Assembly (NCBI RefSeq): GCF_001457775.1
Contig: NZ_CYSG01000008.1
Span: 124,001 to 188,000 of the forward strand
Length of the DNA: 64,000 nt
Direction of reading: 5' to 3'
Source of the DNA: Phaeobacter sp. CECT 5382
GTDB lineage: Bacteria > Pseudomonadota > Alphaproteobacteria > Rhodobacterales > Rhodobacteraceae
Shown here one piece after another: positions 28,279-37,465 of this stretch. The translations under genes were made by a program, and so were the position numbers. Position 1 is the first letter of the stretch. The number at the start of each line of letters is the position of its first letter. The notes beneath the pieces are model-generated. The model ran no database searches, was not told the DNA's origin, and saw only the letters and a list, made by a program, of their open reading frames with translations.

Positions 28279-29147
28279 CAGTTCTCTCCGGTTGCAACGG
28301 GAAGGGTCGGGAAGGCACCCCATTCCGACCAAGAGCCGTCATAGAGCGCATGATCGGTCTTGCCGATCCGCTCCAGCCCCAGGCTCAGGACGGCGGCGGT
28401 GACACCTGACCCGCAGGTGGTAATGGCAGGTTTGGACAGATCAACGCCGACGGTCTCGAAGGTGGCGCGGATATCGTCCGGTGCCTTCATGGTGCCATCG
28501 GCATTGAGCAGGTCGGTATAGGGGGTATTCTTGGAGCCGGGAATATGGCCTGAACGCAGACCCTCGCGGGGTTCAGGAACCTCACCACGAAAACGCGCAG
28601 CTGCACGGGCATCGATGATTTCATGATCGCCAAGCTTGGCGGCAGACGATACCTGCGTGACATCCCGCACCAGATGATTCTGCACCCGCACCGTCATGTG
28701 ACGGTCGCGGATCACTGGTGGCAGATCTTCGGTCTCGCGCCCTTCGGCAACCCATTTGGGCAGCCCGCCATCCAGCACTGCAATGTTGTTTTGCCCCATC
28801 AGGCGGAACAGCCACCAGACGCGAGCCGCGGATTTCAGCCCAGCACCGTCATAGACCACGACCTGATGACCGTCGCCGATCCCCATGGCCCGCAGACGCG
28901 ACATGAATTTCTCTACCGGCGGCACCATATGTGGCAGCTCGGACCGGTGATCCGAAATATCATCGATGTCGAAAAACCGCGCATTTGGAATATGCGCTCT
29001 GTCATATTCAGCTTTGGCATCACGCTCTTCCTGCGGCAGATACCAGGAACCGTCGAGGATCCGCAGATCCGGATCCTTCAAATGCGCCGCCAGCCACTCT
29101 GTGGACACGAGGGTTTTTGGATCGTCGGTTTTTAGATCATCACGCAT
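28278..29147 (-). CDS. sseA: 3-mercaptopyruvate sulfurtransferase SseA
   Basis: Two-domain rhodanese of 289 residues that moves sulfur from 3-mercaptopyruvate to a thiol acceptor. The inactive N-terminal domain has STEWLAAHLKDPDLRILDGS and HIPNARFFDIDDISDHRSEL. The active cysteine is in TTCGSGVTAAVLSLGLERIG near 240, and the CGSGVTA loop is the mercaptopyruvate type rather than the thiosulfate CRKGVT type. RSGHIPGSKNTPY is also diagnostic. ATG at 29147 follows GGGAGG; upstream in-frame residues lack support. It is first in the operon with the aminotransferase. Confidence 0.93.
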   Translation of the reverse strand: MRDDLKTDDPKTLVSTEWLAAHLKDPDLRILDGSWYLPQEERDAKAEYDRAHIPNARFFDIDDISDHRSELPHMVPPVEKFMSRLRAMGIGDGHQVVVYDGAGLKSAARVWWLFRLMGQNNIAVLDGGLPKWVAEGRETEDLPPVIRDRHMTVRVQNHLVRDVTQVSSAAKLGDHEIIDARAAARFRGEVPEPREGLRSGHIPGSKNTPYTDLLNADGTMKAPDDIRATFETVGVDLSKPAITTCGSGVTAAVLSLGLERIGKTDHALYDGSWSEWGAFPTLPVATGEN

Positions 29148-29294
29148 GCATGCCTCCCTGACCTCATGATATCTGACTACTATTCGCATCCCGCGGGTTC
29201 AAGGCAACAAGGAAGCCGGACCAGCGGTCATGGGCAAATTCTTCGCGGCAGCTTGCCGCCGATATGCGGCGATGCAGAATTTTGACTTGATTAC

Positions 29295-29311
29295 ATCCTC
29301 CCTAGGGGGAT
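29295..29311 (+). promoter_or_regulatory. Candidate operator upstream of the His-rich/HupE operon
   Basis: ATCCTCCCTAGGGGGAT is an odd-centred dyad (ATCC-x-CC and GG-x-GGAT), 75 bp before the first gene. TTGACT lies at 29282-29287 and GATAGC at 29309-29314, an unusually long spacer like MerR-type promoters. No merR-like gene is in the window. The -10 match is poor, so this is a tentative call. Confidence 0.3.
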
Positions 29312-29385
29312 AGCACCAAAGCAATTCATGAAAGACTGGCAGAAACGACGGGCCGGCTCTGTCAGATTAGGGGTAAGGTAGGGAC

Positions 29386-29748
29386 ATGAAGCGAGTAGCT
29401 GGGAAATGGCTCTGGGCGCTGAACTTGATGCTGTGCCTGGCCGTTGCTGCCTGGAGCATCAAACTGCCAACTCGTCATGACACCGCATTCGCGAGGGGTC
29501 AAAACCAGACACCTTCCCTGACAATTGCCGAAGATCACAGTCATACACAGGCCTTCAACGAGATGTGGCAACGTCATGGCCGCGGTCACGACCTGATCGA
29601 CCACGACCATAACACGGCTCTTTCCCCGGCAATTGCGGATGCAAACTCTCGCGGCCTGCCCGCCAAATCAGAGCTTGCCCACAGGGGCCGCATTGCTGGC
29701 ACGCCCCTATTCAGCATCAAAAAACCTCCGCGCGTCTGGATGTCCTGA
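29386..29748 (+). CDS. Small membrane-anchored histidine-rich protein, unknown
   Basis: Protein of 120 residues. One N-terminal hydrophobic segment (MKRVAGKWLWALNLMLCLAV, to about residue 25) should export or anchor it. The rest is rich in His and Asp, for example EDHSHTQAFNEMWQRHGRGH and DLIDHDHNT, which suggests metal binding in the periplasm. I know no family for it. It is the first of three consecutive rightward genes with a HupE/UreJ permease and an anchor protein, so a role in capturing or buffering a divalent metal is a reasonable inference. It diverges from sseA. Confidence 0.7.
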   Translation: MKRVAGKWLWALNLMLCLAVAAWSIKLPTRHDTAFARGQNQTPSLTIAEDHSHTQAFNEMWQRHGRGHDLIDHDHNTALSPAIADANSRGLPAKSELAHRGRIAGTPLFSIKKPPRVWMS

Positions 29749-29786
29749 CTCTCGTACAGACCCTTCCAAACAATCGGAGAACTCCT

Positions 29787-30512
29787 TTGAATAGTGCCAC
29801 TTTCGGCAGACTCGGGCGCGTTGCGCATCCGGGATCTGCCCTGCTGCCTGCCGTCGTTTTGCTGCTCTGCAGCGCCAGTCTGGCAGCCGCCCATAATGTC
29901 ACCGCAGGTGACGCAGGTTACATCCAAGAGATCTGGGGCGCAAAACCGATCCCCTTTCTGTATCTTGGCGCCAAACACATGATCACAGGATACGACCATA
30001 TCCTGTTCCTATTTGGCGTCGTCTTCTTTCTGTACCGGCTAAACCACGTTGCCATCTACGTGAGCCTCTTTGCCTTTGGCCACTCCAGCACCATGCTGCT
30101 GGGCGTCTGGTTTGGCTGGAACGTCAACGCCTACCTGATTGATGCCATCATCGGCCTTTCTGTCGTCTACAAAGCCCTCGACAATCTTGGGGCATTCCAG
30201 CGCTGGTTTGGCGTGCGGCCCAACACCAAGATCGCAACATTGATCTTCGGCTTCTTTCACGGGCTGGGGCTCGCGACCAAGATCCTGGACTATGACATCG
30301 CACCGGATGGCCTGCTGCTCAATCTGCTAGCCTTCAACATCGGTGTCGAGATCGGACAGTTTCTGGCCCTCGCGGTGATCCTGATCGCAATGGGATACTG
30401 GCGGCGCTCCGCTGGCTTCTGGCGGCAGGCCTTTGGTGCCAACGTGGTGATGATGACAGCTGGTTTCATTCTGATGGGGTATCAGCTGACCGGCCTTGTA
30501 CTTTCTCCTTAA
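29787..30512 (+). CDS. HupE/UreJ-family membrane protein
   Basis: Integral membrane protein of 241 residues, with a signal peptide (LPAVVLLLCSASLAAAHNVT, cleavage near 35) and about six to seven helices. GAKHMITGYDHILFLFGVVF, FGHSSTMLLGVW and FGFFHGLGLATKI hold the conserved histidines and Asp of HupE/UreJ proteins, which take up nickel or cobalt, or another divalent metal in non-hydrogenase, non-urease hosts. The start is TTG at 29787, 7 bases after GGAG. No urease or hydrogenase genes are near. Flanked by a His-rich protein and an anchor protein on the same strand. Confidence 0.85.
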   Translation: MNSATFGRLGRVAHPGSALLPAVVLLLCSASLAAAHNVTAGDAGYIQEIWGAKPIPFLYLGAKHMITGYDHILFLFGVVFFLYRLNHVAIYVSLFAFGHSSTMLLGVWFGWNVNAYLIDAIIGLSVVYKALDNLGAFQRWFGVRPNTKIATLIFGFFHGLGLATKILDYDIAPDGLLLNLLAFNIGVEIGQFLALAVILIAMGYWRRSAGFWRQAFGANVVMMTAGFILMGYQLTGLVLSP

Positions 30513-30532
30513 AAAAAATCGGACAACCAATC

Positions 30533-31132
30533 ATGTACAATGCAAACAAACCTACGATCGAAGACCTGCCCAGCCCCGCTCAGCTGAAGCGGTCCTCCAT
30601 CATTGCAGCTGCCGCTGCCGTCACACTTCTGATCACCGTTGTTCTGCCCGCAGAATATGGGATTGATCCAACCCGCGCGGGCCGTCTGCTTGGCCTGACA
30701 GAGATGGGAGAAATCAAAAGCCAGCTGGCCGAAGAAGCTGATCAGGATCAGCAGGCCACACTCTCCACCGGGCTGCTTAGCTTCTTTGTCCGCTCCGCCA
30801 AGGCGCAAGAGGACCCAATCTGGACAGATGAAGTCACCTTCCGCCTGTCCCCGGGTCAGGGCGCCGAATGGAAGCTTTCAATGCAAGCGGGCGCCGTGGC
30901 CCAGTTCAGCTGGTATGCGGACCAGGGCGTCGTCAACTACGACTTGCACGGTGATGCGGCAGGACAGTCGATCAGCTATGAAAAGGGACGCGGAGTTGAA
31001 GGAGGCACCGGATCCCTACAAGCCCAGTTCACGGGCAGTCACGGCTGGTTCTGGCGCAATCGCAGCAAGACCCCCGTCACTATCACCCTGCGCCTGACTG
31101 GCGCCTATGATGATGTCCAGCGTACTTTTTGA
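30533..31132 (+). CDS. Transmembrane anchor protein, third gene of the HupE operon
   Basis: Protein of 199 residues with a single membrane helix near 22-42 (SSIIAAAAAVTLLITVVLPA). The large periplasmic part contains EVTFRLSPGQGAEWKLSMQA, AVAQFSWYADQGVVNYDLHG and TGSHGWFWRNRSKTPVTITL. This beta-rich region resembles proteins annotated only as transmembrane anchor proteins next to HupE genes. No enzyme motif is seen. It starts 20 bp after the HupE stop and probably works with it. A hairpin at 31143-31170 ends the operon. Confidence 0.75.
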   Translation: MYNANKPTIEDLPSPAQLKRSSIIAAAAAVTLLITVVLPAEYGIDPTRAGRLLGLTEMGEIKSQLAEEADQDQQATLSTGLLSFFVRSAKAQEDPIWTDEVTFRLSPGQGAEWKLSMQAGAVAQFSWYADQGVVNYDLHGDAAGQSISYEKGRGVEGGTGSLQAQFTGSHGWFWRNRSKTPVTITLRLTGAYDDVQRTF

Positions 31133-31142
31133 TTTGAGACGA

Positions 31143-31170
31143 GCTGCCCGCCGCCTTGTTGGCGGGCAGC
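31143..31170. terminator. Hairpin after the HupE operon
   Basis: GCTGCCCGCC (31143-31152) and GGCGGGCAGC (31161-31170) form a perfect 10-bp stem over an 8-base loop, 10 bp after the stop. It lies between convergent genes. No T-run follows. Confidence 0.6.
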
Positions 31171-31194
31171 AGACCGCAAATACGGAAATCGGGA

Positions 31195-31713
31195 TTACTC
31201 AACCAATCGCAAAGGGGATGGAGCGGCGGCTCTCTGAGGCAGGCCAACAGGAAAGCGGTGCGCGAAGGACAAACCGGCCCGGATCACCTCAGGGTCCATT
31301 GTGTCACCCGTAACCAATGCCACGGCCTCACGGGCCATTGGGGTTTCGTCCCGCCTCATGTGGTGTAACATCCGCAGAATCGAAAACTCGTCGCGGGTCA
31401 CAAATCCCCGCTCATCGGGGGCCAGCGGATCCAGAAACTCCAGCGGCTCACCCCGCGCCTTTACGGCACGATCGATCAATTTGAACAGTGCTTGGGCAAC
31501 TCGCAATCCCAGCACTTCACCCCAGCGCTCTGCGGCAATCTTATAAGCATACTGCCAGCTCTGACGTTCCGGTGCCTTCAGGCTGGTCAGAAAATGGCGT
31601 AGCAGGGGCAAAAGCCCCTCTTCAAAGTCATCCAGACCACAAAAGGTCAGCGGCATCCAACTCACCTGCGGCGCAGACGGGTCCTGAGATGGTGAAGTTT
31701 GAGCCTTGGGCAT
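31195..31713 (-). CDS. Conserved hypothetical protein
   Basis: Soluble helical protein of about 172 residues that I do not recognise. Features include WMPLTFCGLDDFEEGLLPLL, QSWQYAYKIAAERWGEVLGL, PDERGFVTRDEFSILRMLHH and MDPEVIRAGLSFAHRF. The phrase SILRMLHHMRRDETPMAREA suggests a regulatory or phosphate-sensing helix bundle, but this is only an impression. ATG at 31713 was chosen because AGGAT and AGGA precede it; the frame is open further upstream to 31848 with poor coding character. It converges with the HupE operon and lies downstream of smpB. Confidence 0.6.
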   Translation of the reverse strand: MPKAQTSPSQDPSAPQVSWMPLTFCGLDDFEEGLLPLLRHFLTSLKAPERQSWQYAYKIAAERWGEVLGLRVAQALFKLIDRAVKARGEPLEFLDPLAPDERGFVTRDEFSILRMLHHMRRDETPMAREAVALVTGDTMDPEVIRAGLSFAHRFPVGLPQRAAAPSPLRLVE

Positions 31714-31979
31714 TTTCCTGATCCTGACCTGCATTGCACTGCGAGAAGACATACGACCGGGCGGGATCCAGGTGGACCATTTGGGCTGGGCCTCACATAC
31801 CTGACAAATTTGATCAGAAATTGCAAGTACTGACCACCAGGTGTTCACAGCAATGACAGGTACTCACAGTAATGAAGACTGCACGACGCCGTTTTCTATG
31901 GCTTCGCGAATACCATAAGGGTTATTTTTAGCAGGCGGGGTGAGGTCAGATAAGACGAGTGAAGTCAGCCACAATCAGA

Positions 31980-32456
31980 TCAGCCGTGATCCTTCAGCAA
32001 TCGCTGCTTCTGACGCGACCAATCGCGCTTTGCCTCGGTCTCGCGCTTGTCGTGGGCCTTCTTGCCCTTAGCGATGCCAATCTTGATCTTGGCGCGCCCC
32101 TTGTGATTGAAATACATCACGATAGGTACCAGCGTCATGCCTTTGCGCTGGGTCGCATTCCACATATCCGACAACTGCTTGCGCGACACCAGCAACTTGC
32201 GGCGACGCCGTTCTTCGTGCTTGAACATCTTGGCCTGCGAATAAGGCGGAACATAGGAGTTCACCAGCCACAGCTCGCCATCCTCAACCGCCGCATAGCT
32301 TTCGGCGATATTGGTGCCACCTTCACGCAGCGCCTTCACCTCAGAACCCTCAAGAATGATGCCGCATTCCACGTCATCCTCGATGGCGTAGTCAAACCGC
32401 GCGCGACGGTTTTCGGCAATCACTTTGTAGTTCGGGTCTGATTTCGTTTGGGCCAT
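31980..32456 (-). CDS. smpB: SsrA-binding protein SmpB
   Basis: Partner of tmRNA in trans-translation, which rescues stalled ribosomes. The protein has 158 residues. [40 protein letters not shown] and [20 protein letters not shown] form the OB-fold core. The basic C-terminal tail ([20 protein letters not shown]) is the part that enters the mRNA channel. It is a single leftward gene 43 bp downstream of the DMT transporter. The tmRNA gene itself is not seen in the window. Confidence 0.96.
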   Translation of the reverse strand: MAQTKSDPNYKVIAENRRARFDYAIEDDVECGIILEGSEVKALREGGTNIAESYAAVEDGELWLVNSYVPPYSQAKMFKHEERRRRKLLVSRKQLSDMWNATQRKGMTLVPIVMYFNHKGRAKIKIGIAKGKKAHDKRETEAKRDWSRQKQRLLKDHG

Positions 32457-32499
32457 GGCTGGCAGATGTAAGCGCCTCGGGCGGCAGGTGCAAGATGAC

Positions 32500-33369
32500 T
32501 CAGCGCTTGGAGCTGCGGATAAGGGTGAAGATACCGCTGATGACGATCACTGCGCTGCCCAGCAGCGTCAGCACATCGGGGCGTTCACCAAAGACCAAAA
32601 TGCCCAGCGCCATTGCAAAGATTAGTCGGGTATAGCGAAACGGAGCAACCACCGAAATCTCTCCGTGACGCATCGCGCCGGTCAAGGCATTATAGGCAAG
32701 AACGCCGATGCCCGTTGCCAGCGACAGATGCAGCCAGGCCCTGCCACTGGGCCAGCTTGCCCCACCTGTCCAGGCCAGCGCCAAAATACCGGCCAGAACC
32801 AGCATCGCAAATCCCAACAGTCCGAGCTGCATATTGGTCATGGATCTCGGTGCAGCTCGGGTTGCAAGATCGCGCCCCGCGAACCCCAGCGTGCCCGCAA
32901 CGGCAAACAACGACGCCACCTCGAATCCCCCAATGCCAGGTCGCAGGATCAGCAGCACACCGGCAAACCCCAAGGAGATAGCCAGCCAGCGCCGCCAGCC
33001 GACCCGCTCACCAAAGAACACCACAGCGCCCGCAGCCACCACCAATGGGGTCGCCTGTAATATGGCCGAGGCCGTCGACAGTGGCGTCAGGGCAATGGCC
33101 AAGGTATAGCAGAGCCGACCGGCAACCTCTGACAGAGATCGCAACACCAGCGGGCGCGTGCAAAAATCCGGATGCCACAGAGACTGCCCCTGTGCACGCG
33201 CCAAAACTGCGAATATTGCCATCCCACCTAGGCCAAACAGGATCAAAACCTGCCCAACCGGCAGCTCCCGCGCGACGGTCTTGATAAACATGTCCTCAAA
33301 CGCAAAGGCCGCCATGGCCAGCACCATCAGCAGGCTGCCACGCAGCGTTTCTGTCCGCGCTTGTGTCAC
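32500..33369 (-). CDS. DMT-superfamily (EamA) transporter
   Basis: Inner-membrane permease of about 289 residues with ten predicted helices in two EamA halves. The first half has [20 protein letters not shown] and [20 protein letters not shown]; the second has [20 protein letters not shown] and [20 protein letters not shown], with the conserved glutamate near the end. Relatives export amino acids, nucleobases or other metabolites. GTG at 33369 has the better spacing from GGAGAG than TTG at 33372. It lies upstream of smpB on the same strand. Confidence 0.88.
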   Translation of the reverse strand: MTQARTETLRGSLLMVLAMAAFAFEDMFIKTVARELPVGQVLILFGLGGMAIFAVLARAQGQSLWHPDFCTRPLVLRSLSEVAGRLCYTLAIALTPLSTASAILQATPLVVAAGAVVFFGERVGWRRWLAISLGFAGVLLILRPGIGGFEVASLFAVAGTLGFAGRDLATRAAPRSMTNMQLGLLGFAMLVLAGILALAWTGGASWPSGRAWLHLSLATGIGVLAYNALTGAMRHGEISVVAPFRYTRLIFAMALGILVFGERPDVLTLLGSAVIVISGIFTLIRSSKR

Positions 33370-33475
33370 CAAGTCTCTCCTCCAATGGCTTTCGCAAACC
33401 GCCTCAACTGTTCGACGGCATGCTCAGAACTCGCTTAGGTACATTGTTTAACTGCCTCGATTTTTCACACTGCGG

Positions 33476-34036
33476 CTATCTGGCAATCGCGCGCCGATAG
33501 TGATGCATATTCAAAAACACAGCCCCACTGTCGCCGCTGCGGTATCCATGAGGCAGGTCCGCGTCAAACCTAAGTCCCTCACCGGTCTGCAGCGGCACCC
33601 ATTCCCCATCGCGCAACACGTCCATCTGGCCCTCCAACACAAAGACCTCCTCGATCATCCCCGCCTCGTGGGCCTGCGATTGGTGACATTGCCCCGGCAC
33701 AAGGTGAATACGGAACGTCTCGGCCCCAAGAGCCGGATCAAAGGGGAACACGATCTTAACCGCAATACTTCCGGGGAACTGCACCGTTTTGAAACCCTGC
33801 CCCTGTGAGGCATCCGCAGGTGTCGGCGCCTCGATCAAGGCAGAAAGCGGCAAATGAAACCCCTGCGCGATTTTCCAGAGCGTCGCAATTGTGGGGCTTG
33901 ATTCGCCGCGCTCAATCTGGCCCAGCATCGCCTTGCTGACCCCTGTCATCTCGGCTGCCTTTGAGAGGCTCAGCCCGGCGTCGTTGCGCAGCTGGCGCAG
34001 ATTTGCAGGGATGCTGTCTGATATGGCGTCATTCAT
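33476..34036 (-). CDS. XRE-family regulator with C-terminal cupin domain
   Basis: Transcription factor of 186 residues. A helix-turn-helix spans 10-65 (NLRQLRNDAGLSLSKAAEMT, GVSKAMLGQIERGESSPTIA) and a cupin effector domain spans about 105-180 (HEAGMIEEVFVLEGQMDVLR, GEWVPLQTGEGLRFDADLPH). Such proteins sense small ligands and control adjacent catabolic or transport genes. It diverges from the BenE permease gene at 34196. Two 16-bp palindromes (34118-34133 and 34144-34159) between the genes are the likely operators. Confidence 0.92.
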   Translation of the reverse strand: MNDAISDSIPANLRQLRNDAGLSLSKAAEMTGVSKAMLGQIERGESSPTIATLWKIAQGFHLPLSALIEAPTPADASQGQGFKTVQFPGSIAVKIVFPFDPALGAETFRIHLVPGQCHQSQAHEAGMIEEVFVLEGQMDVLRDGEWVPLQTGEGLRFDADLPHGYRSGDSGAVFLNMHHYRRAIAR

Positions 34037-34117
34037 CGTGTCTGCCCCACCGACCTGCCCCTCATGCCCAAAAAGTTTCCCTACACGTCATCCTGCAAGG
34101 ATTTTAAAAATTGTCTT

Positions 34118-34159
34118 GTGCGTTATAGCGCACGCAGCTTAGTGTGCGCTATAACGTAC
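34118..34159. promoter_or_regulatory. Twin palindromic operators between XRE-cupin and BenE genes
   Basis: GTGCGTTATAGCGCAC (34118-34133) and GTGCGCTATAACGTAC (34144-34159) are near-reverse-complements (one mismatch) and each is internally palindromic (GTGCG-N6-CGCAC). Centres are 26 bp apart, about 2.5 helical turns. They lie within the 159-bp divergent promoter. Confidence 0.75.
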
Positions 34160-34195
34160 AAACCCTAGCTTAGTCCCGCGCCAAGGAAAACCCGA

Positions 34196-35383
34196 ATGCT
34201 ATCGCAGCTAAAACTCTCGCATCTGGCCGCCGGTGCCATCGCGGTTCTGGTTGGCTATACCAGCTCCGTCGCCATCATCTTTCAGGCGATCGAAGCCGTC
34301 GGCGCGACCCAAGCGCAGGCCAACAGCTGGCTGGTGGCACTGGGACTTGGCATGGGGCTCACCAGTCTGGGCCTGTCGCTGTGGTTTCGCATGCCGGTGC
34401 TCACCGCCTGGTCGACACCCGGCGCGGCCCTTTTGGCGGTGGGGCTGAAAGATGTACCACTTGATCAGGCGGTCGGGGCGTTTGTGTTCTGTGCGGTGCT
34501 GCTCACGCTAACCGGCCTCAGCGGCTGGTTCGAGCGACTAGCCAAACTGATTCCTGACAGCCTCGCCAATGCTCTGCTCGCCGGAATCCTGTTCCAGTTT
34601 GGCCTGTCCGCCTTTGCAGCCCTGAACCAAGACACGGCTTTGGTCGCCGCAATGGGCGTGACCTTTCTGGCCGGACGGCTTTGGTTTACCCGCTTTACCA
34701 TCCTGGGCGTGCTGCTCGTCGGTGGGATATGGGCCGGGTTGTCCGGCAGCTTTGGCGATCTTGGCCAGCTCAACACCAGCCTGACACTACCCGAACCGGT
34801 GATGCCCGGCTTTTCCCTGCCAGTACTGATTGGGGTCGGCCTGCCGCTCTATATTGTCACCATGTGTTCGCAGAACATGCCCGGCGTCGTCACACTGCGC
34901 GCAGCGGGATATACGCCGCCAGTCTCGGCCAGCCTGACCGTCACTGGCATTGCCTCGCTGCTGCTTGCCCCCTTTGGTGGCTTTGCCTTCAACCTTGCCG
35001 CCATAACCGCCGCCATCTGTGCCGGCCCCGAGGCGGATGAGGATCCCAAAACGCGCTATCTGGCCAGCGCTGTGGCGGGCCTTCTCTACTGCCTTGTTGG
35101 ATTAGGAGGTGCGACGGTAATCAGTCTGTTCCTGATCGCCCCCAAGGCGCTGATTGCGACGGTTGCCGGACTGGCCCTGTTGTCAACCATTGGCAACAGC
35201 CTGTCGCAGGCCCTGCAGGATGCCCGCGGACGCGAAGCGGCGCTGATCACTTTTATGACCGCCGTATCCGGCGTCAGCTTCTTTGGCATTGGTGCCGCCT
35301 TCTGGGCGCTTTTGTTCGGCCTCTTGGTGAATCACCTCCTGAACCGAGGCACAGCCCAGAACTTCAAAGCCAGCCCGAAGTAA
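34196..35383 (+). CDS. BenE-family (benzoate/H+ symporter-like) transporter
   Basis: Inner-membrane permease of 395 residues with about twelve helices. LAAGAIAVLVGYTSSVAIIF, VALGLGMGLTSLGLSLWF, LTAWSTPGAALLAVGLK and VTMCSQNMPGVVTLRAAGYT match BenE proteins, which import benzoate or related carboxylates by proton symport. GGFAFNLAAITAAICAGPEA is another family block. No benzoate catabolic genes lie nearby, so the substrate is open. Regulation by the divergent XRE-cupin protein is suggested by the shared promoter and palindromes. Confidence 0.92.
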   Translation: MLSQLKLSHLAAGAIAVLVGYTSSVAIIFQAIEAVGATQAQANSWLVALGLGMGLTSLGLSLWFRMPVLTAWSTPGAALLAVGLKDVPLDQAVGAFVFCAVLLTLTGLSGWFERLAKLIPDSLANALLAGILFQFGLSAFAALNQDTALVAAMGVTFLAGRLWFTRFTILGVLLVGGIWAGLSGSFGDLGQLNTSLTLPEPVMPGFSLPVLIGVGLPLYIVTMCSQNMPGVVTLRAAGYTPPVSASLTVTGIASLLLAPFGGFAFNLAAITAAICAGPEADEDPKTRYLASAVAGLLYCLVGLGGATVISLFLIAPKALIATVAGLALLSTIGNSLSQALQDARGREAALITFMTAVSGVSFFGIGAAFWALLFGLLVNHLLNRGTAQNFKASPK

Positions 35384-35511
35384 AATATCCACACCTAAAC
35401 AGCTAAAACCGCAGATCCAGCGGTGCAAAAGATCCAAAAGCCGCCCCCGGATATTGCGTTTATTGCGCAAATCGTGTCCCTGAGGGCAAAGAGATAAGGG
35501 AAACAGCTCAG

Positions 35512-37362
35512 ATGCCATTGTACCGATCCAGAACCTCCACCCATGGCCGCAACATGGCGGGTGCGCGCGGCCTGTGGCGCGCCACCGGCATGCAGGACGA
35601 TGATTTCGGCAAGCCGATCATCGCCATCGTCAACTCCTTTACCCAGTTTGTACCCGGCCACGTCCACCTCAAGGATCTCGGCCAAATGGTCGCCCGCGAG
35701 GTCGAAGCCGCCGGTGGTGTCGCGAAAGAGTTCAACACCATCGCGGTGGATGACGGTATCGCCATGGGCCATGACGGAATGCTCTATTCGCTGCCCTCGC
35801 GCGAAGTCATCGCGGATAGCGTCGAGTATATGGTCAACGCCCACTGTGCCGATGCCATGGTCTGCATCTCCAACTGTGACAAGATCACGCCGGGCATGAT
35901 GATGGCCGCCATGCGCCTGAATATTCCGGTGATCTTTGTCTCGGGTGGCCCGATGGAGGCCGGCAAGATCGACATTGCCGATCTGGATATGAAAAAGATC
36001 GATCTGGTCGATGCCATGGTTGCCGCCGCCAGCGACACCATGACCGACGAACAGGTTAAGCACATCGAAGAAAACGCCTGTCCCACCTGTGGGTCGTGCT
36101 CGGGTATGTTCACCGCCAATTCGATGAACTGCCTAGCCGAGGCTCTGGGTCTGGCACTGCCCGGCAATGGCTCGACCCTTGCGACCCATGCGGACCGCAA
36201 GCAGCTGTTCCTGGAGGCCGGTCGCAAGATCGTCGACATCACAAAACGCCACTACGAGGGCGAGGAAAAAGGCCTGCTGCCACGCGAAATCGCCACCTTT
36301 GAGGCTTTTGAGAACGCCATGAGCCTGGATATTGCCATGGGCGGGTCCACCAACACGGTTCTGCACCTTCTGGCCATCGCCTATGAGGGCAAGATCAAGT
36401 TCACCATGGACGATATCGACCGGCTCAGCCGTAAGGTCCCGTGCCTTTGCAAGGTCGCTCCGAACATCGAAAATGTGCATATGGAAGACATTCACCGGGC
36501 TGGCGGCATCTTCTCGATCCTTGGGGAACTGTCGCGCGCAGGTCTTTTGCACAACGACTGCGCCACCGTGCACTCCGCCTCGATGGGCGAAGCCATTGCC
36601 AAATGGGACATCAAGGTCGCCAACAACCCCGAGGCCGAACTGCTGTTCAAGGCAGCTCCCGGTGGCGTGCGCACAACGCAGGCCTTCTCGACCGAGAACC
36701 GTTTCAAAGAGCTGGACACCGACCGCAAAGGCGGCGTTATCCGCTCGAAAGAGCACGCATTCAGTCAGGACGGTGGCCTTGCGGTGCTGTTTGGCAATAT
36801 CGCACTGGACGGCTGCATCGTGAAAACCGCCGGTGTGGACGCCAGTATCCTCAAATTCGACGGCACCGCCTATGTCTGCGAAAGCCAGGATCAAGCTGTC
36901 AGTGATATTCTGACTGGCAAGGTCAAGGCGGGCGACGTGGTAGTGATCCGCTATGAAGGCCCACGGGGTGGTCCCGGCATGCAGGAAATGCTGTATCCAA
37001 CCAGCTATCTGAAATCTAAAGGCCTGGGCAAAGACTGCGCCCTGCTGACCGACGGGCGTTTCTCAGGTGGCACCTCCGGTCTGTCCATCGGCCATGTCTC
37101 ACCCGAGGCTGCCGAAGGCGGCACCATTGGTCTGGTGGAAACTGGCGACAAGATCGAGATCGACATCCCCAACCGGACAATCAATCTGGCGGTCTCGGAT
37201 GAGGTCCTGGCAACACGCCGCGCAGCACAGGATGCTGCTGGCTGGAAACCCGCAAAGCCGCGTAAGCGTAAGGTTTCCACCGCGCTCAAGGCCTATGGCA
37301 TGCTGACCACCTCGGCCGCCAAAGGCGCGGTGCGCGAACTGCCCGAGGACTACGACGCGTAA
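35512..37362 (+). CDS. ilvD: Dihydroxy-acid dehydratase IlvD
   Basis: Iron-sulfur dehydratase of 616 residues in the branched-chain amino acid pathway; it makes 2-oxo acids for valine and isoleucine and is also needed for pantothenate. Cluster cysteines lie in [12 protein letters not shown] near 125 and [18 protein letters not shown] near 195. [37 protein letters not shown] and [20 protein letters not shown] are diagnostic. The start follows AAGGGAAA. It is an independent gene; no leader peptide or attenuator is obvious in the 128-bp upstream gap. leuCD sits 21 kb away. Confidence 0.96.
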   Translation: MPLYRSRTSTHGRNMAGARGLWRATGMQDDDFGKPIIAIVNSFTQFVPGHVHLKDLGQMVAREVEAAGGVAKEFNTIAVDDGIAMGHDGMLYSLPSREVIADSVEYMVNAHCADAMVCISNCDKITPGMMMAAMRLNIPVIFVSGGPMEAGKIDIADLDMKKIDLVDAMVAAASDTMTDEQVKHIEENACPTCGSCSGMFTANSMNCLAEALGLALPGNGSTLATHADRKQLFLEAGRKIVDITKRHYEGEEKGLLPREIATFEAFENAMSLDIAMGGSTNTVLHLLAIAYEGKIKFTMDDIDRLSRKVPCLCKVAPNIENVHMEDIHRAGGIFSILGELSRAGLLHNDCATVHSASMGEAIAKWDIKVANNPEAELLFKAAPGGVRTTQAFSTENRFKELDTDRKGGVIRSKEHAFSQDGGLAVLFGNIALDGCIVKTAGVDASILKFDGTAYVCESQDQAVSDILTGKVKAGDVVVIRYEGPRGGPGMQEMLYPTSYLKSKGLGKDCALLTDGRFSGGTSGLSIGHVSPEAAEGGTIGLVETGDKIEIDIPNRTINLAVSDEVLATRRAAQDAAGWKPAKPRKRKVSTALKAYGMLTTSAAKGAVRELPEDYDA

Positions 37363-37387
37363 CTCGAAACACCTGAAACCCTCACAT

Positions 37388-37420
37388 GACAGGCCCCGGC
37401 TTTCCCCAACGGGGCCTGTC
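37388..37420 (+). terminator. Hairpin after ilvD
   Basis: GACAGGCCCCG (37388-37398) and CGGGGCCTGTC (37410-37420) form a perfect 11-bp stem over an 11-base loop, 25 bp after the ilvD stop. Only short T stretches follow. Confidence 0.65.
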
Positions 37421-37465
37421 ACATTTCAGACCCAACAATTTTTTCCGGTACTTACGAGGAAGACC

